The notes below the pieces were generated by a model. That model saw only the letters and a list, made by a program, of their open reading frames with translations. It was not told the DNA's origin and did no database searches. A DNA stretch of 64,000 nt from Enoplolaimus lenunculus (lineage: Eukaryota; Nematoda; Enoplea; Enoplida; Thoracostomopsidae). Positions 54,738 to 63,774 of the stretch are shown one piece after another (position 1 is the stretch's first letter; each line of letters opens with the position of its first letter). The DNA is taken from positions 1-64,000 of the forward strand of contig JASANG010000921.1 of the NCBI GenBank assembly GCA_030248215.1, written 5' to 3'. The position numbers were made by a program, and so were the translations under genes.

Positions 54738-55352
54738 TTGCGGCGACACACGGCGCCGTACAACGAGTATAGCGGCATCATAATGATGTCTATGTTCATT
54801 TCAGCAATGCTTACGCTACCGTTGAAACGCCGGCTTTACCCGGCCAAACTCGACGTTACCAAACTTCGTAAGCTTCTCTCTGCCGATCATCTGACTGTGC
54901 CATACTGGACCGATGATTTGCCTTTTGAAGTCTACGCAACTGAAGCTGAAGACAACAAAAATTGTCAAACTAAAGAATCGCTACAGTCAACTGACTGTTG
55001 TGTACTGAGTTCACATTTTGGCCATACACAACGTTGTGAAAACCCATCGCCACGATCGAATGCCAACTTGAATTCCGTTCAGTATCGAGATATCAGTCGA
55101 GAAGATACAAGAGACAATCGACTAACAGACAGGAGCGCCTCAAGTCGTAGTTGTGGCAGCGGTAATGCGTCAGCAAAGGATCCGGTGGGAAGGCAACTTG
55201 ATCCAGCTCGGATGATAGCGGTTGATTTTGTGCGCTTATTGGATGCACGTTCGAAAAGTGAACTATACTCAATGAAGAAAGAAGTGACAAGCAACGACCG
55301 GCTTTGTAGAAACGAGGTTGTATGTGACTTTAAAACGTCAACGTTATCATGA
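54738..55352 (+). CDS. Protein with conserved N-terminal motif (family A paralogue)
   Basis: 204 residues if the first ATG is used. Residues 42-71 (KLRKLLSADHLTVPYW then TDDLPFEVYATEAE) match residues 20-50 of the protein at 29056-29715. The ATG at 54807 is preceded by CATTTCAG (54797-54804), a good splice acceptor. The motif-bearing part may therefore be an internal exon, and the first 23 residues may not be translated. Codon use is mixed and coding-like. The C-terminal half is Ser/Arg-rich with an Asp-Pro-Ala-Arg then VDFVRLLDARSKSELYSM stretch. No known domain recognised. Confidence 0.65.
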   Translation: MRRHTAPYNEYSGIIMMSMFISAMLTLPLKRRLYPAKLDVTKLRKLLSADHLTVPYWTDDLPFEVYATEAEDNKNCQTKESLQSTDCCVLSSHFGHTQRCENPSPRSNANLNSVQYRDISREDTRDNRLTDRSASSRSCGSGNASAKDPVGRQLDPARMIAVDFVRLLDARSKSELYSMKKEVTSNDRLCRNEVVCDFKTSTLS

Positions 55353-55443
55353 ATATACGATAAAATACTGGTTTCGACGTGTGACTGTATAACCTGTTAA
55401 CTCGAGCTTAAGCGTTTGTGGCAAACAAATGTGTACTGCGTAA

Positions 55444-55629
55444 CAGGGTGGCAACAATGGATTCGGATTCGGCAAATTAGCAATGGATTCGGATTCGGCA
55501 AATTAGCAATGGATTCGGATTCGGTAAATTAGCAATGGATTCGGATTCGGCAAATTAGCAATGGATTCGGATTCGGCAAATTAGCAATAAATTCGGATTC
55601 GGTCAAATCGCAGATTCGGCGCCACCCTG
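55444..55629. mobile_element. hAT-like MITE with CAGGGTGGC ends filled by a 26-bp minisatellite
   Basis: Ends CAGGGTGGC and GCCACCCTG. The flanks CTGCGTAA (55436-55443) and CTGTGTAA (55630-55637) match at seven of eight. Nearly all of the inside is about 5.5 copies of a 26-bp unit containing GGATTCGGATTCGGCAAATT. It lies 90 bp after the stop of the preceding coding frame and inside a CTCAAATGTG-family fragment. Confidence 0.85.
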
Positions 55630-55828
55630 CTGTGTAAAGTTACAAAATTTATCACCGACTGGTAATTTTGGATTACGGTTGATCTGGATTCTTTAGATTG
55701 TTGTTTACTGGTTAATTTCTGGCAGTTTTTTTATGATCTCAGTGCAGTTATCATAAACCTGTGTGCAATGAACAAGCTGCGATTTTTTCGTTTGAAGAAC
55801 TATTGGCCGATGATTTTTGCAGTCTTAA

Positions 55829-55880
55829 GCCGCATTCACACGAGCAAATTTTCGCAACGAGAACTCGCAGCTGCAATTTA
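55829..55880. mobile_element. ATTCACACGTGCAAG-family MITE, left end
   Basis: TAAGCCGCATTCACACGAGC then AAATTTTCGCAACGAGAACT then CGCAGCTGCAATT, as in 58834 onward. Confidence 0.6.
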
Positions 55881-55891
55881 AAACCAAAATT

Positions 55892-56194
55892 TTGTGTTCA
55901 GCTTTGATATTAAAAATGACGTTTTTACGCCCCCCCCGTCGAACAATTTCTGGATTTGCCAATGGATGCCACTACCGTTTATTATATCTGCTCATTGTTG
56001 TGTTATTTGTATTTTGTTCGTGTTTTACACTTAATGTTTCTAATTGTTGCAATAACAAGCGAATCAGGGTATTTTTTGTATTTTGCTTACTTGATTCAAT
56101 AAACCTAAACGGTGTTATCGGTCCACATTTGACAGAAACAGCCGTTTCCGATAATTGCCAGAATTTAAGAGTCACAATAAATTTTAAATTTTAA
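55892..56194 (+). CDS. Unrecognised 100-residue open frame with a membrane-like stretch
   Basis: Residues about 30-52 (LLYLLIVVLFVFCSCFTLNV) form a strong hydrophobic segment, and several cysteines follow. No homologue was recognised. It starts near a MITE end and could be a chance frame in AT-rich DNA. Confidence 0.2.
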   Translation: MCSALILKMTFLRPPRRTISGFANGCHYRLLYLLIVVLFVFCSCFTLNVSNCCNNKRIRVFFVFCLLDSINLNGVIGPHLTETAVSDNCQNLRVTINFKF

Positions 56195-56393
56195 AGTTAT
56201 TGTTTAATTTTTATCTATAATCCAGGAGCGTTAGACACAATTTACTGGAAAACAAGCCTAATTTTTAGGTTTTTTTTCTGAGTCAAAGCCGTTACATTTC
56301 ATGAAATGTTCGCCTTGTTACATGCAACAGTTGGGAGATTAAAAAAACCATGCAAAGAAATCTAAGTCTGATGTTGTAATATAGTCAGTCTCA

Positions 56394-56695
56394 GGCTAAT
56401 GTTACTTTTAGGGTCGTAACAGTAAATTAAGCGTATGCCTAAGCCTAAAGCGTAAGCCTAAGCGTTGCAAAAATGTATTCCTAAGCGTAAGCCTAAGCCT
56501 ACGCGTTGCAAAAGCGTATTCCTAAGCCTAACCGTTGTAAAGTGTGTTCCTAAGCCTAAACCTAAGCCTAAGCATTGCAAACACGTACCTCTAAGCCTAA
56601 GCGTAAGCCTAAGCAAAAAATGTAGTCTAGATTGTAAGCCTACTTTTTTGACAGACCCACCAGAAACCGGGACGGCCCGAAAAGTAACATCGGCC
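56394..56695 (-). mobile_element. TM-1 MITE, long core
   Basis: GGCTAATGTTACTTTTAGGG to CCGAAAAGTAACATCGGCC. Five CCTAAG blocks are separated by GCGTTGCAAAA(A/G)-type linkers, the same linker as in the giant array at 7.5-8.85 kb. Confidence 0.85.
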
Positions 56696-57144
56696 CCATC
56701 TCTTTACGGCATTATTGCAACCGTAACCATTACGATAACATACGTTTCTGTATAACTGTTGTACATAATATGTGAAATGATATAGTGTGTCTTTGAAATA
56801 GTCCCAAGGAATTGGTTTTCCTCAAACTAGCATTATTTTACGATGCTTACATTTCAGTGACCAAAAATAGCACCAGTACCTGATAAAGGCTTACAAGTAT
56901 GCTTTTTGGTTATGCCCTGCTAGTTTATTCGCAAATTTTCCAATTCGGTTCAAAGGTTACACAGCTTTTTGAAGATATTTTATTTGCTAAATTTTCATGA
57001 ACCAGACTGTTATGCCATGATTGTTATCATTAGGTACGAAAATTGATGATAACGTCATCAACCTTGCAACCAGGACTTGTTCGTAAAGAAGCAGCGTCAT
57101 TTGTAGCCGGAACAAATAGAATTTTCGTCAACATAGAATTTGTT

Positions 57145-57390
57145 GGCCCATGTATAGAACAGGGCCGGAACAGTACTACAAGGATATTCCTAAGCCTAAA
57201 CGTATGGATGAACCTATTCCTAAGCCTAAGCCTAAGCAAAAAAATTAGTCTGTTCCTAAGCCTAAGCCTAAGCAAAAAAAATTAGTCTATTCCTAAGCCT
57301 AAGCTTAAGCAAAAAAATTAGTCTAAAGCTTAAACTGACTCTATTATAGCCCTTCCGGAAAAGGATCTGGCCCTACTATATACATGGGCC
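57145..57390 (-). mobile_element. TM-2 MITE with exact 8-bp target duplication
   Basis: GGCCCATGTATAGAACAGGG to CCTACTATATACATGGGCC, flanked by AATTTGTT at 57137-57144 and 57391-57398. The unit GCAAAAAAATTAGTCT plus CCTAAG repeats is present three times in tandem. Confidence 0.95.
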
Positions 57391-57835
57391 AATTTGTTTA
57401 ATGATGTGGATAATTATTCGGCCAAAGAGACGGGAAAAGACGTTCCTAGCGGTTTAGAATCCATGTATACATTTTCTGCAAACATTGCATAAACCTTAGC
57501 GTTCGTCTACTCAAGAACGAGTGAATTCATGTTTATACTTTTTCCTACAACTGCCTCTTATACGTGTCTGCAGCTGTTTGTGTTTCTTTAGCATTTTCAT
57601 TGTATATACTGTCACGGTCGTAATTATTGCGAAGAGTTTGTGGGTTAAATGCTTTTTCCACCGCTCCAATGGTGGGTCCAGCATTTTCCGGACGGTATTC
57701 GACGTTGGACGTTGCTCCATTTACGTTAGCTTCTTTGACTACCGTTCCGAAATTATTTCAAGGTTCGACTATGTTTTCGGATTCAGTAATAAGATCTGTG
57801 CCATATAGATGCTAACGCTATGTATGCCATTTACA
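57391..57835. other. No supported gene
   Basis: Overlapping frames on both strands (57511-57808) with no recognisable motif. Composition is slightly less AT-rich than the surroundings. Confidence 0.35.
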
Positions 57836-57998
57836 TCCAGAGCCGGAGCAGCCACCCCCAATTCCTTCATTTTGGGGCCCCACCCTTAAAGGGATCCCAC
57901 CCTTACTGGTTGAAACAAAAACAGCTTAAGTTTTAAAATGCATCTGGCTTCTCGAATTTGGGGGGAATCCCCGTCCCTGCCTGCTCCGGCACTGTCTG
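57836..57998 (+). mobile_element. GCCGGAGCAGCCA-family MITE, complete
   Basis: CAGAGCCGGAGCAGCCACCC to TGCCTGCTCCGGCACTG. The interior ACTGGTTGAAACAAAAACAG then TTTTAAAATGCATCTGGC is the complement of 31605-31740 and 37967-38160. A fragment of the end also lies at 40195-40232. Confidence 0.75.
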
Positions 57999-58031
57999 CA
58001 ATGCCACATGAGTTGAAATTATAGGAATCGA

Positions 58032-58215
58032 GACCAATGCTACTTTAAGGGGCTATACAGTGGTTTAATCGTATTCCTAAGCCTAAGCCCAAGCGTTGCA
58101 AAAATGTGTTCCCAAGCCTAAACCTAAGCCTAAGCAAATAATGTAATCTAGAATTTAAACCTACTCTGTTATAGATCCATCAGAAACCGGGACGCCCCTT
58201 AAAGTAACATGGGCC
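58032..58215 (-). mobile_element. TM-1 MITE
   Basis: GACCAATGCTACTTTAAGGG to CCTTAAAGTAACATGGGCC. The flanks GGAATCGA and AGAATCGT match at six of eight. CCTAAG core with a GCGTTGCAAAAATGTGTTCC linker. Confidence 0.85.
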
Positions 58216-58424
58216 AGAATCGTTATGACCGAAGTTGTAGCAGATTCACGACTTTGTGATAAGCGGAGCTCGCAAAGCCAAACGCCATTTTACTGATAAC
58301 TACCACTGACACCAAGTGTTGGTGTTGGGTCTGACGCCGTAGCATTCTGGACCCCGGATATCTTTTAGCTACCGGTCTAAGCGAACAAGAAGACAGCTCA
58401 AGTTTTTGTATTTCTTCCAGTACG

Positions 58425-58596
58425 CATTGGCGGATCCATGGGGGGGCCATCCCGTCCGTGCCCCCCCCAACAGCATCCGACAAAAATTATATAGCAATTT
58501 TGTGACAATAGTTCGTGGTTTGTGTATGGGTCAAAAGTAAGTTTATTACCTGTGAAATTTTGGCCCCCCCATTTTGAGATCCTGGATCCGCCACTG
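58425..58596. mobile_element. hAT-like MITE with CAGTGGCGGATCC ends and exact 8-bp duplication
   Basis: CATTGGCGGATCC to GGATCCGCCACTG, flanked by CCAGTACG at 58417-58424 and 58597-58604. Collinear with 12246-12421. Confidence 0.95.
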
Positions 58597-58833
58597 CCAG
58601 TACGAAATATTAGTTTGCAGTGGGTTCATTAGGAAGAATGCTCCAAAACCATGTTTCGGTTATTATGAGTTACAACAGAACTTTGAGACCTGTGAATGAA
58701 ATTTTCGCGAGTGAAAAACTAGAAACACTTTTAGTACTAAATTAATGCTTAGTTTTTGCAGTTTACTTTGTTCCGTAGTGTGAACTGTACGTGTTATTTG
58801 TTCTACACGAACGTATTGCTTTGTATACGCTTT

Positions 58834-59132
58834 AAGTCCCATTCACACGTGCAAGTTTTTGCAGCGAGAAATCGCAGCTGCAACTGGCATGAAATGCTTG
58901 CAGCAGCAAGTATTTTCAAAGGAACATTTCGATTGACCAAACAAAATGCAGGTGCAAGAAATTCAAGGGACTTGTAACTGCATTCACAGGTGCGAATTAA
59001 ATTAAATAGCATGAATTCCAGTGAATAATTTGACACTGCAAGAAATTCAAAGATGCTTTGTGACCAAACTTGCACTTGCAAGTTGCACGTGTGAGTTTTT
59101 GCTGCAAAAATTTGCACGTGTGAATACGGCTT
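58834..59132. mobile_element. ATTCACACGTGCAAG-family MITE, complete
   Basis: AAGTCCCATTCACACGTGCA then AGTTTTTGCAGCG at the left. The right end on the other strand reads AAGCCGTATTCACACGTGCA then AATTTTTGCAGC. The inverted ends are about 40 bp, about 300 bp in total, with additional GTGCAAG words inside. Confidence 0.85.
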
Positions 59133-59261
59133 TAGTGTTTTTCTAGTAGACACCGTTCGATGCTTTATTATGTTTTATGTTTCGCAGAATTTTATTAAAT
59201 TCGAATCATTGGCGTTTGTGATTTGTCCGTCTGTTTTGCATTATTGCAAGACCACCAGAGC

Positions 59262-59366
59262 TATATAGCCTTAGACTCTGGCGGAGTCAAATTTGACTCA
59301 GTTTGTGTAGTCAGGAAAGCCTATTTCCGAGAAAGTCAATTTGACTCCCCATTTTTTATAGTGCAG
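59262..59366. mobile_element. TTTGACTC-family MITE, right half
   Basis: GACTCTGGCGGAGTCAAATT, then TTTGTGTAGTCAGGAAAGCC, then GACTCCCCATTTTTTATAGTG matches 12006-12093. Confidence 0.7.
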
Positions 59367-59687
59367 TTTCCTAAATAAGGCGAGGCACGTCTGATATTTA
59401 TTACGCTTCTCTGTGGGTGCCTTGCCTCGGGATTGGGTTCCGGTCCATTATTTGTATATTATGCAATTTAGCTCCGGTTTGGACAGTGTACCTATAATTT
59501 ATGCCAGCCATTTTCTAGTTCCTTACTTTGGAACATATTGTTTAAAACTTGAGTATGCTGCTGTGAATAGTAAGTTATCTTTATATACGGTGAATAATGA
59601 ACCAATTTCTGCGCAGACAGGAGTTTGGTCCAAGAAACATTTTACGCAATCTTAAGCCGGGTTTCGGTGTTGTCCATCAGGTCCTGC

Positions 59688-60068
59688 GGTCCATGTAAAG
59701 ATCAGGGGCGAACGTTTTTTGTCGGACTCCAATAGAGAAAGCTTAAGCTTTAGACTATTTTTATTTGCTTGGCTTAGGAATATGCTCATTCTTACGCTTA
59801 GGCTTAGGAATATGCTCATTCTTACGCTTAGGCTTAGGAATATGCCCATTCTTACGCTTAGGCTTAGGCATATGCTCATTCTTACGCTTAGGCTTAGGAA
59901 TATGCTCATTCTTACGCTTAGGCTTAGGAATATGATCATTCTTACGCTTAGGCTTAGGAATATGCTCATTCTTACGCTTAGGCTTAGGAATATGCTCATT
60001 CTTACACTTAGGCTTAGGCTTAGGAATATGCTTATAATACTGTTCCGCCCCTATTATTTACATTGGTC
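59688..60068 (+). mobile_element. TM-3 MITE with expanded 30-bp array
   Basis: GGTCCATGTAAAGATCAGGG to CTATTATTTACATTGGTC, with the inner word AAGCTTAAGCTTTAGACTA. The core is eight exact-length 30-bp units. No target duplication is visible. Confidence 0.9.
59781..60020 (+). repeat. 30-bp minisatellite with TTAGGC, eight units
   Basis: TATGCTCATT, then CTTACGCTTAGGCTTAGGAA, starts at 59781, 59811, 59841, 59871, 59901, 59931, 59961 and 59991, with only single-base variants. Because 30 is a multiple of three, both strands are open and give repeating peptides such as RLRNMLILTL. These are by-products. Confidence 0.95.
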
Positions 60069-60228
60069 AGTAAAAATACATAGGTACATATAAAGCTGGG
60101 TAATGAAAAAATTTGATAGCAAGAATAAATTTAACTGAAGTATAATTCTTCACAACGGTTCAATACAAAAATTTCAACTACTAAGGATGAATTAAAATTT
60201 AAATATTTCGATTGGAGTCTGGAGCCTG

Positions 60229-60402
60229 AATCCATGAAAAGATCAGAAACGGGACGTTTTTCTGCAGAACTGCAATTGAGAAAGCTTAATCTTTAAACTA
60301 ATTTTTTGCTTAAATTGTGATTTAGGTATAAGCTCTTACTGACGCTTAGGCTAATAAGAATATGCCCATACTACTGTTACGACCCTGCTCTACAAATTGA
60401 CC
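60229..60402 (+). mobile_element. TM-3 MITE, diverged
   Basis: ATCCATGAAAAGATCAGAAA then CGGGACGTTTTTCTG, AAGCTTAATCTTTAAACTAA, one TTAGG word, and a right end ACTGTTACGACCCTGCTCTA then CAAATTGACC. Confidence 0.7.
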
Positions 60403-60474
60403 GCCTGTGTGCGCGGTAAACTTTCAACGACCCTGCTCTACAAATTGACCGCCTGTGTGCGCGGTAAACTTTCA
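60379..60474 (+). repeat. Perfect 48-bp tandem duplication across a TM-3 right end
   Basis: A 48-bp unit starting CGACCCTGCTCTACAAATTG occurs twice without a difference (60379-60426 and 60427-60474). It includes the TM-3 end and about 24 bases of flank, so it arose after insertion and is recent. Confidence 0.95.
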
Positions 60475-60699
60475 ATTTGAAGGAAGCTAAAAATGGGAGT
60501 TTTGGTTCCACCAGATTTGAACAGATTAGTGACAAAGATGAGAAATGGTTTCCGAAATACCGTCTATATTGATGCTAAAATATCGTTTTGGCAAACGGTA
60601 AGTGAATCGCACCAGATAAGCGATCCAAATAAAAACGACGGTGCAAACTGGCTTCATCACAATTTACTTTGGCCAACAGTGGATGATGTCCATCTTGCA

Positions 60700-61385
60700 G
60701 AAAAGTGGGCATCTGACACGCTATTCCATTGCACAATGCGTTCCACCACGCGTTGCATTTTAGTCCGCCCCCCATAAATCAGGGGGTTGTAGTACTCAAT
60801 ATAGATTCGCGAGAAACGGTAGAATTGCTTAAAGGCGAAGCATAAGTGAAAGCAAATTATCGTTGCTTTTCGTTAAGCAAAATTGACCCACCCTAAATAA
60901 GGAGGGTAGGCAGGGTGTAACCGGAAATCTGTGTCCGGTAAAAATCAATGTCCGTTTCCGTTATAGAAATAATGGAAATTCTGTTCTTTTTGCGTGAAAA
61001 ATTAGTTATAAATCACGTATATATCTTCGCAACTTTTAATTGCAGATATGCCACAATTGTTCGACATCAAAAAAATTACGAAATTCATCCAAAATCTTAA
61101 AAAATTTCAATGAAACCGCCATTGTTTTTCAATAAAATTCTAGAAAACATGGTGAATATTCGCACGCGTCAATTGTGTTGGCAGAAAAATAATACATCTT
61201 TGAAACTTTTATACTTCAATATCCGTGTTCCGATTCCGTTTATTTTGATCACTATCCGTTGCGTTATTTTTATACTATCCGTTTACACCCTGGAGGTAGG
61301 TCAAAAACATAACGTGCATTGCGGCATAATATTCTTTTATACACAGAATGTACCCAGTTGCGCACTTATCACGCAAAATTGGCAA
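60700..61385. mobile_element. GTTGCATTTT-family repeat split by a hAT-like MITE
   Basis: Left part 60730-60910 (CACCACGCGTTGCATTTTAG; CTAAATAAGGAGGGTAGG) and right part 61293-61385 (GGTCAAAAACATAACGTGC; ACACAGAATGTACCCAG) belong to the family at 35393-35665. Confidence 0.6.
60911..61292 (+). mobile_element. CAGGGTGTAA hAT-like MITE, complete, nested
   Basis: CAGGGTGTAACCGGAAA to TATCCGTTTACACCCTG, 382 bp. The flanks GAGGGTAGG (60902-60910) and GAGGTAGG (61293-61300) are an imperfect 8-9-bp duplication of the host element sequence. Related pieces occur near 28930-29015, 37140-37300 and 53600-53875. Confidence 0.85.
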
Positions 61386-61869
61386 ACTTAAACTTTGCAA
61401 CAAGTTGTTTATCAGTGGTGAATTTCAGTATCTTTTGCCGTTTTGTTTGCTCCTAAATCCTGACCGCGTTTGAGACAGTATTACAAGATTTGATAAGTTT
61501 CGTATGATAAGCTTAGAACATTCATTTCTTGTTCGGGTTCCCTTCTTCTACAACTATTCTTCACACATACAATGATTTTTAGACAGCTTACAGCTTTGCG
61601 TTTAAATGTTTATGCTTAGGTTTAGGCTCAGGAAATCATCAATAATGTGGAAGAGATTTGCTTTCTATAAAATTAACCTTACAATAACTTGAAAATAAAC
61701 AATTACCAAAATTAAGGTAATAACTATACGGCTTACACCCTTGTGGAGGCTAGGCTTAGGTTTACTTGCCATGCTTTTATATTTAACTTCAAATGAAATT
61801 GCACTCATAATTGCCATTGCGTTTGCTTCAATTCGTATAGCTAACGCATGGTAATGGTGTTATCTGACC

Positions 61870-61990
61870 AGGACCCTACCGAGCTCACTGTGCTAGGGGA
61901 GCTAAAAAATTTTCAGGAGGGGGCATATAAGAGTTTTCGTTGACTTACAAACAAGGTTGGTAATTTTCTAGGGGGGGGGTCAAAATACCC
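61870..61990 (+). mobile_element. GGCCCGTAGCC-family MITE, left part
   Basis: GACCCTACCGAGCTCACTGT, AAAATTTTCAGGAGGGGGC, GACTTACAAACAAGGTTGG and a G-run, collinear with 54532-54679. The right end is absent. Confidence 0.65.
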
Positions 61991-62204
61991 GTATCTGATA
62001 CAGACTAATTAATCCTTTCTGCAAACTTTATATTCATTTGGTCGCAGAGATAACAAATACTGCATTGCGTGCAAGTTACACTTTAGCGTGGGTTTTAGTT
62101 TAGATTCAGTTTCGCTTTTACTGCAGAAATTCAGCGAGCAACACTAACTCGTCGTTATCTGTTAAATATTTGCTAATTGTTTCGGTTATCAAACATGTGT
62201 CGGT

Positions 62205-62262
62205 AGTTGTTGCTGTTGTTGTTGTTGTTGTTGTTGTTGTTGCAGTTGTTGTTGCTGTTGTT
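62205..62262 (+). repeat. (GTT)n microsatellite
   Basis: About 58 bases of GTT with GCT and GCA interruptions. No coding context. Confidence 0.95.
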
Positions 62263-62795
62263 GCGTGTAAAGTTGTCCCGCAGTGCGATCCAGGCAAAAA
62301 TACAGGAGCAGATAAATGTTTAGTAGCATAATCAACAATTAAACAACGCTAACCGAAAATTGCATCACAGGTCCAAAACTTATTCATGTAACCAAAACAT
62401 AAAGCTTGCTAATATCAATTTGCATACCCTTCGTACAACCGGGGCAAACCTAACAAATATCGAAACGATATCATAACATCCCAGCAGGGTGGGCGGATCA
62501 TACACATGCGAAACTGTCATATTTGCTAGTCTGACGTATCAAGTATTTGAACGGTTCACACCAGGCGCTCATGTTAATAATAGAGACTTGACCACCAAAG
62601 ACGTTAGAGATACCGAGGACCTTGAGACTAAAATATTTGGTCTTAGACTCAAGATTAGGTTTACGTTTAGGTTTAGGCTTAGGTTTGAAAGACAGGCCGA
62701 AAAAATCAACGCGAATATTAATAGCAGTAATCAATGTGCTGAATTTCATAAACTTTTGTTCATACTAACAAATGATTGTTGCTACGTAGTTTGCC

Positions 62796-62955
62796 AAGGG
62801 GGTCGGGGGGGGGCTCAGCCCCCCCTGGAAAAATTTTGACTCCTCTAGAAGATTTTCAACCTGGCTTGTTAATCATCGAAAACCTTCAAATGCCCCTCCT
62901 GAAATATTTTTAGCCCCACCCCCCCTAGGAGGGTGAGCTGGCTACGGGCCTGGTT
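62796..62955 (-). mobile_element. GGCCCGTAGCC-family MITE, nearly complete
   Basis: GGGCTCAGCCCCCCCTGG, then TTTTCAACCTGGCTTGTTAA, then TCAAATGCCCCTCCTGAAAT, then GGGTGAGCTGGCTACGGGCC. Confidence 0.75.
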
Positions 62956-63429
62956 TGACGGTGATTAAGGCGAAGTAGCAAAGGCGAATAGAATTCGTAG
63001 CCAAACCTACTGAATGTTAAGTTCTTACCATGAGTTTTGGTTTTGTATTCTATCAGGGCAAAATGTCAGTCGAAAATGGAGGTAGGTGATTCAAACAGTC
63101 AGGGACTAAATATATATGTTTTTCTGACAATTTAATGGTCATCGGCGGTCGAGTGCAGTTAGCGCTATCTCGTCTGTTTGTTTATTTGTTTCAATGCAAT
63201 AATGAATCTAGTCTTGTACCGGTTACCGGAAAGCAAGTAGGGGTTTAACCTAATTTGCATATCTCATCGACCTTGAAGATAGTCGCCAACCATGATGCTT
63301 ATGAGTTTTGTTAGCTTTGTTCGGTGTTCTTTGTTAAACAAGTTTTGTCTCAGTCAGTTCAGATAAGAAATGTTTGTGAGGAATTTTTCAAAACGTTTCA
63401 ATTTTGGCTTAGCTACAAGTGTCCAACAG

Positions 63430-63600
63430 CGGATATGGTTCCAACGACAAGATCGAAGGCCACTGGTCGAATCCTGTGTGGATAAAGAATGTACCCAGCG
63501 CGTGTTGCGTTTTTGCACCATTTCACCACATTTATACCGGGAGCATTACTTAATGTTGCGCACTCTTGACCTATTAAGTCTTCGTCGACTTTTGTCAAAT
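63430..63600. mobile_element. GTTGCATTTT-family repeat, partial
   Basis: GTGTGGATAAAGAATGTACC then CAGCGCGTGTTGCGTTTTTG, with a degenerate second half (TTGCGCACTCTTG). Related to 35393-35665. Confidence 0.5.
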
Positions 63601-63604
63601 AGCA

Positions 63605-63774
63605 AGCCCGTAGCTAGCTCACCTTGCTAAGTGGGGGGTGGCTAAACATGTTGTTAGGAGGGGCATTCAAGGGTTTTTATGATTTGCAAGCAAGGTTGAA
63701 AATTTTTCCAGGGGGGCTAAAATTTTTCTAGGGGGGTTGAGCCCCACCTGCCCCCCTCTCCTTGGCAACGGGCC
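63605..63774 (+). mobile_element. GGCCCGTAGCC-family MITE, complete
   Basis: GCCCGTAGCTAGCTCACCTT to CTTGGCAACGGGCC, with TTTGCAAGCAAGGTTGAAAA and GGGGGGTTGAGCCCCACC inside. Confidence 0.8.

Noticed and set aside
59652-60093. Open frames on both strands giving repeated peptides (RLRNMLILTL, VRMSIFLSLS)
   Set aside because: They arise because the 30-bp repeat unit is a multiple of three. Both strands are open at once, and the sequence is transposon core.
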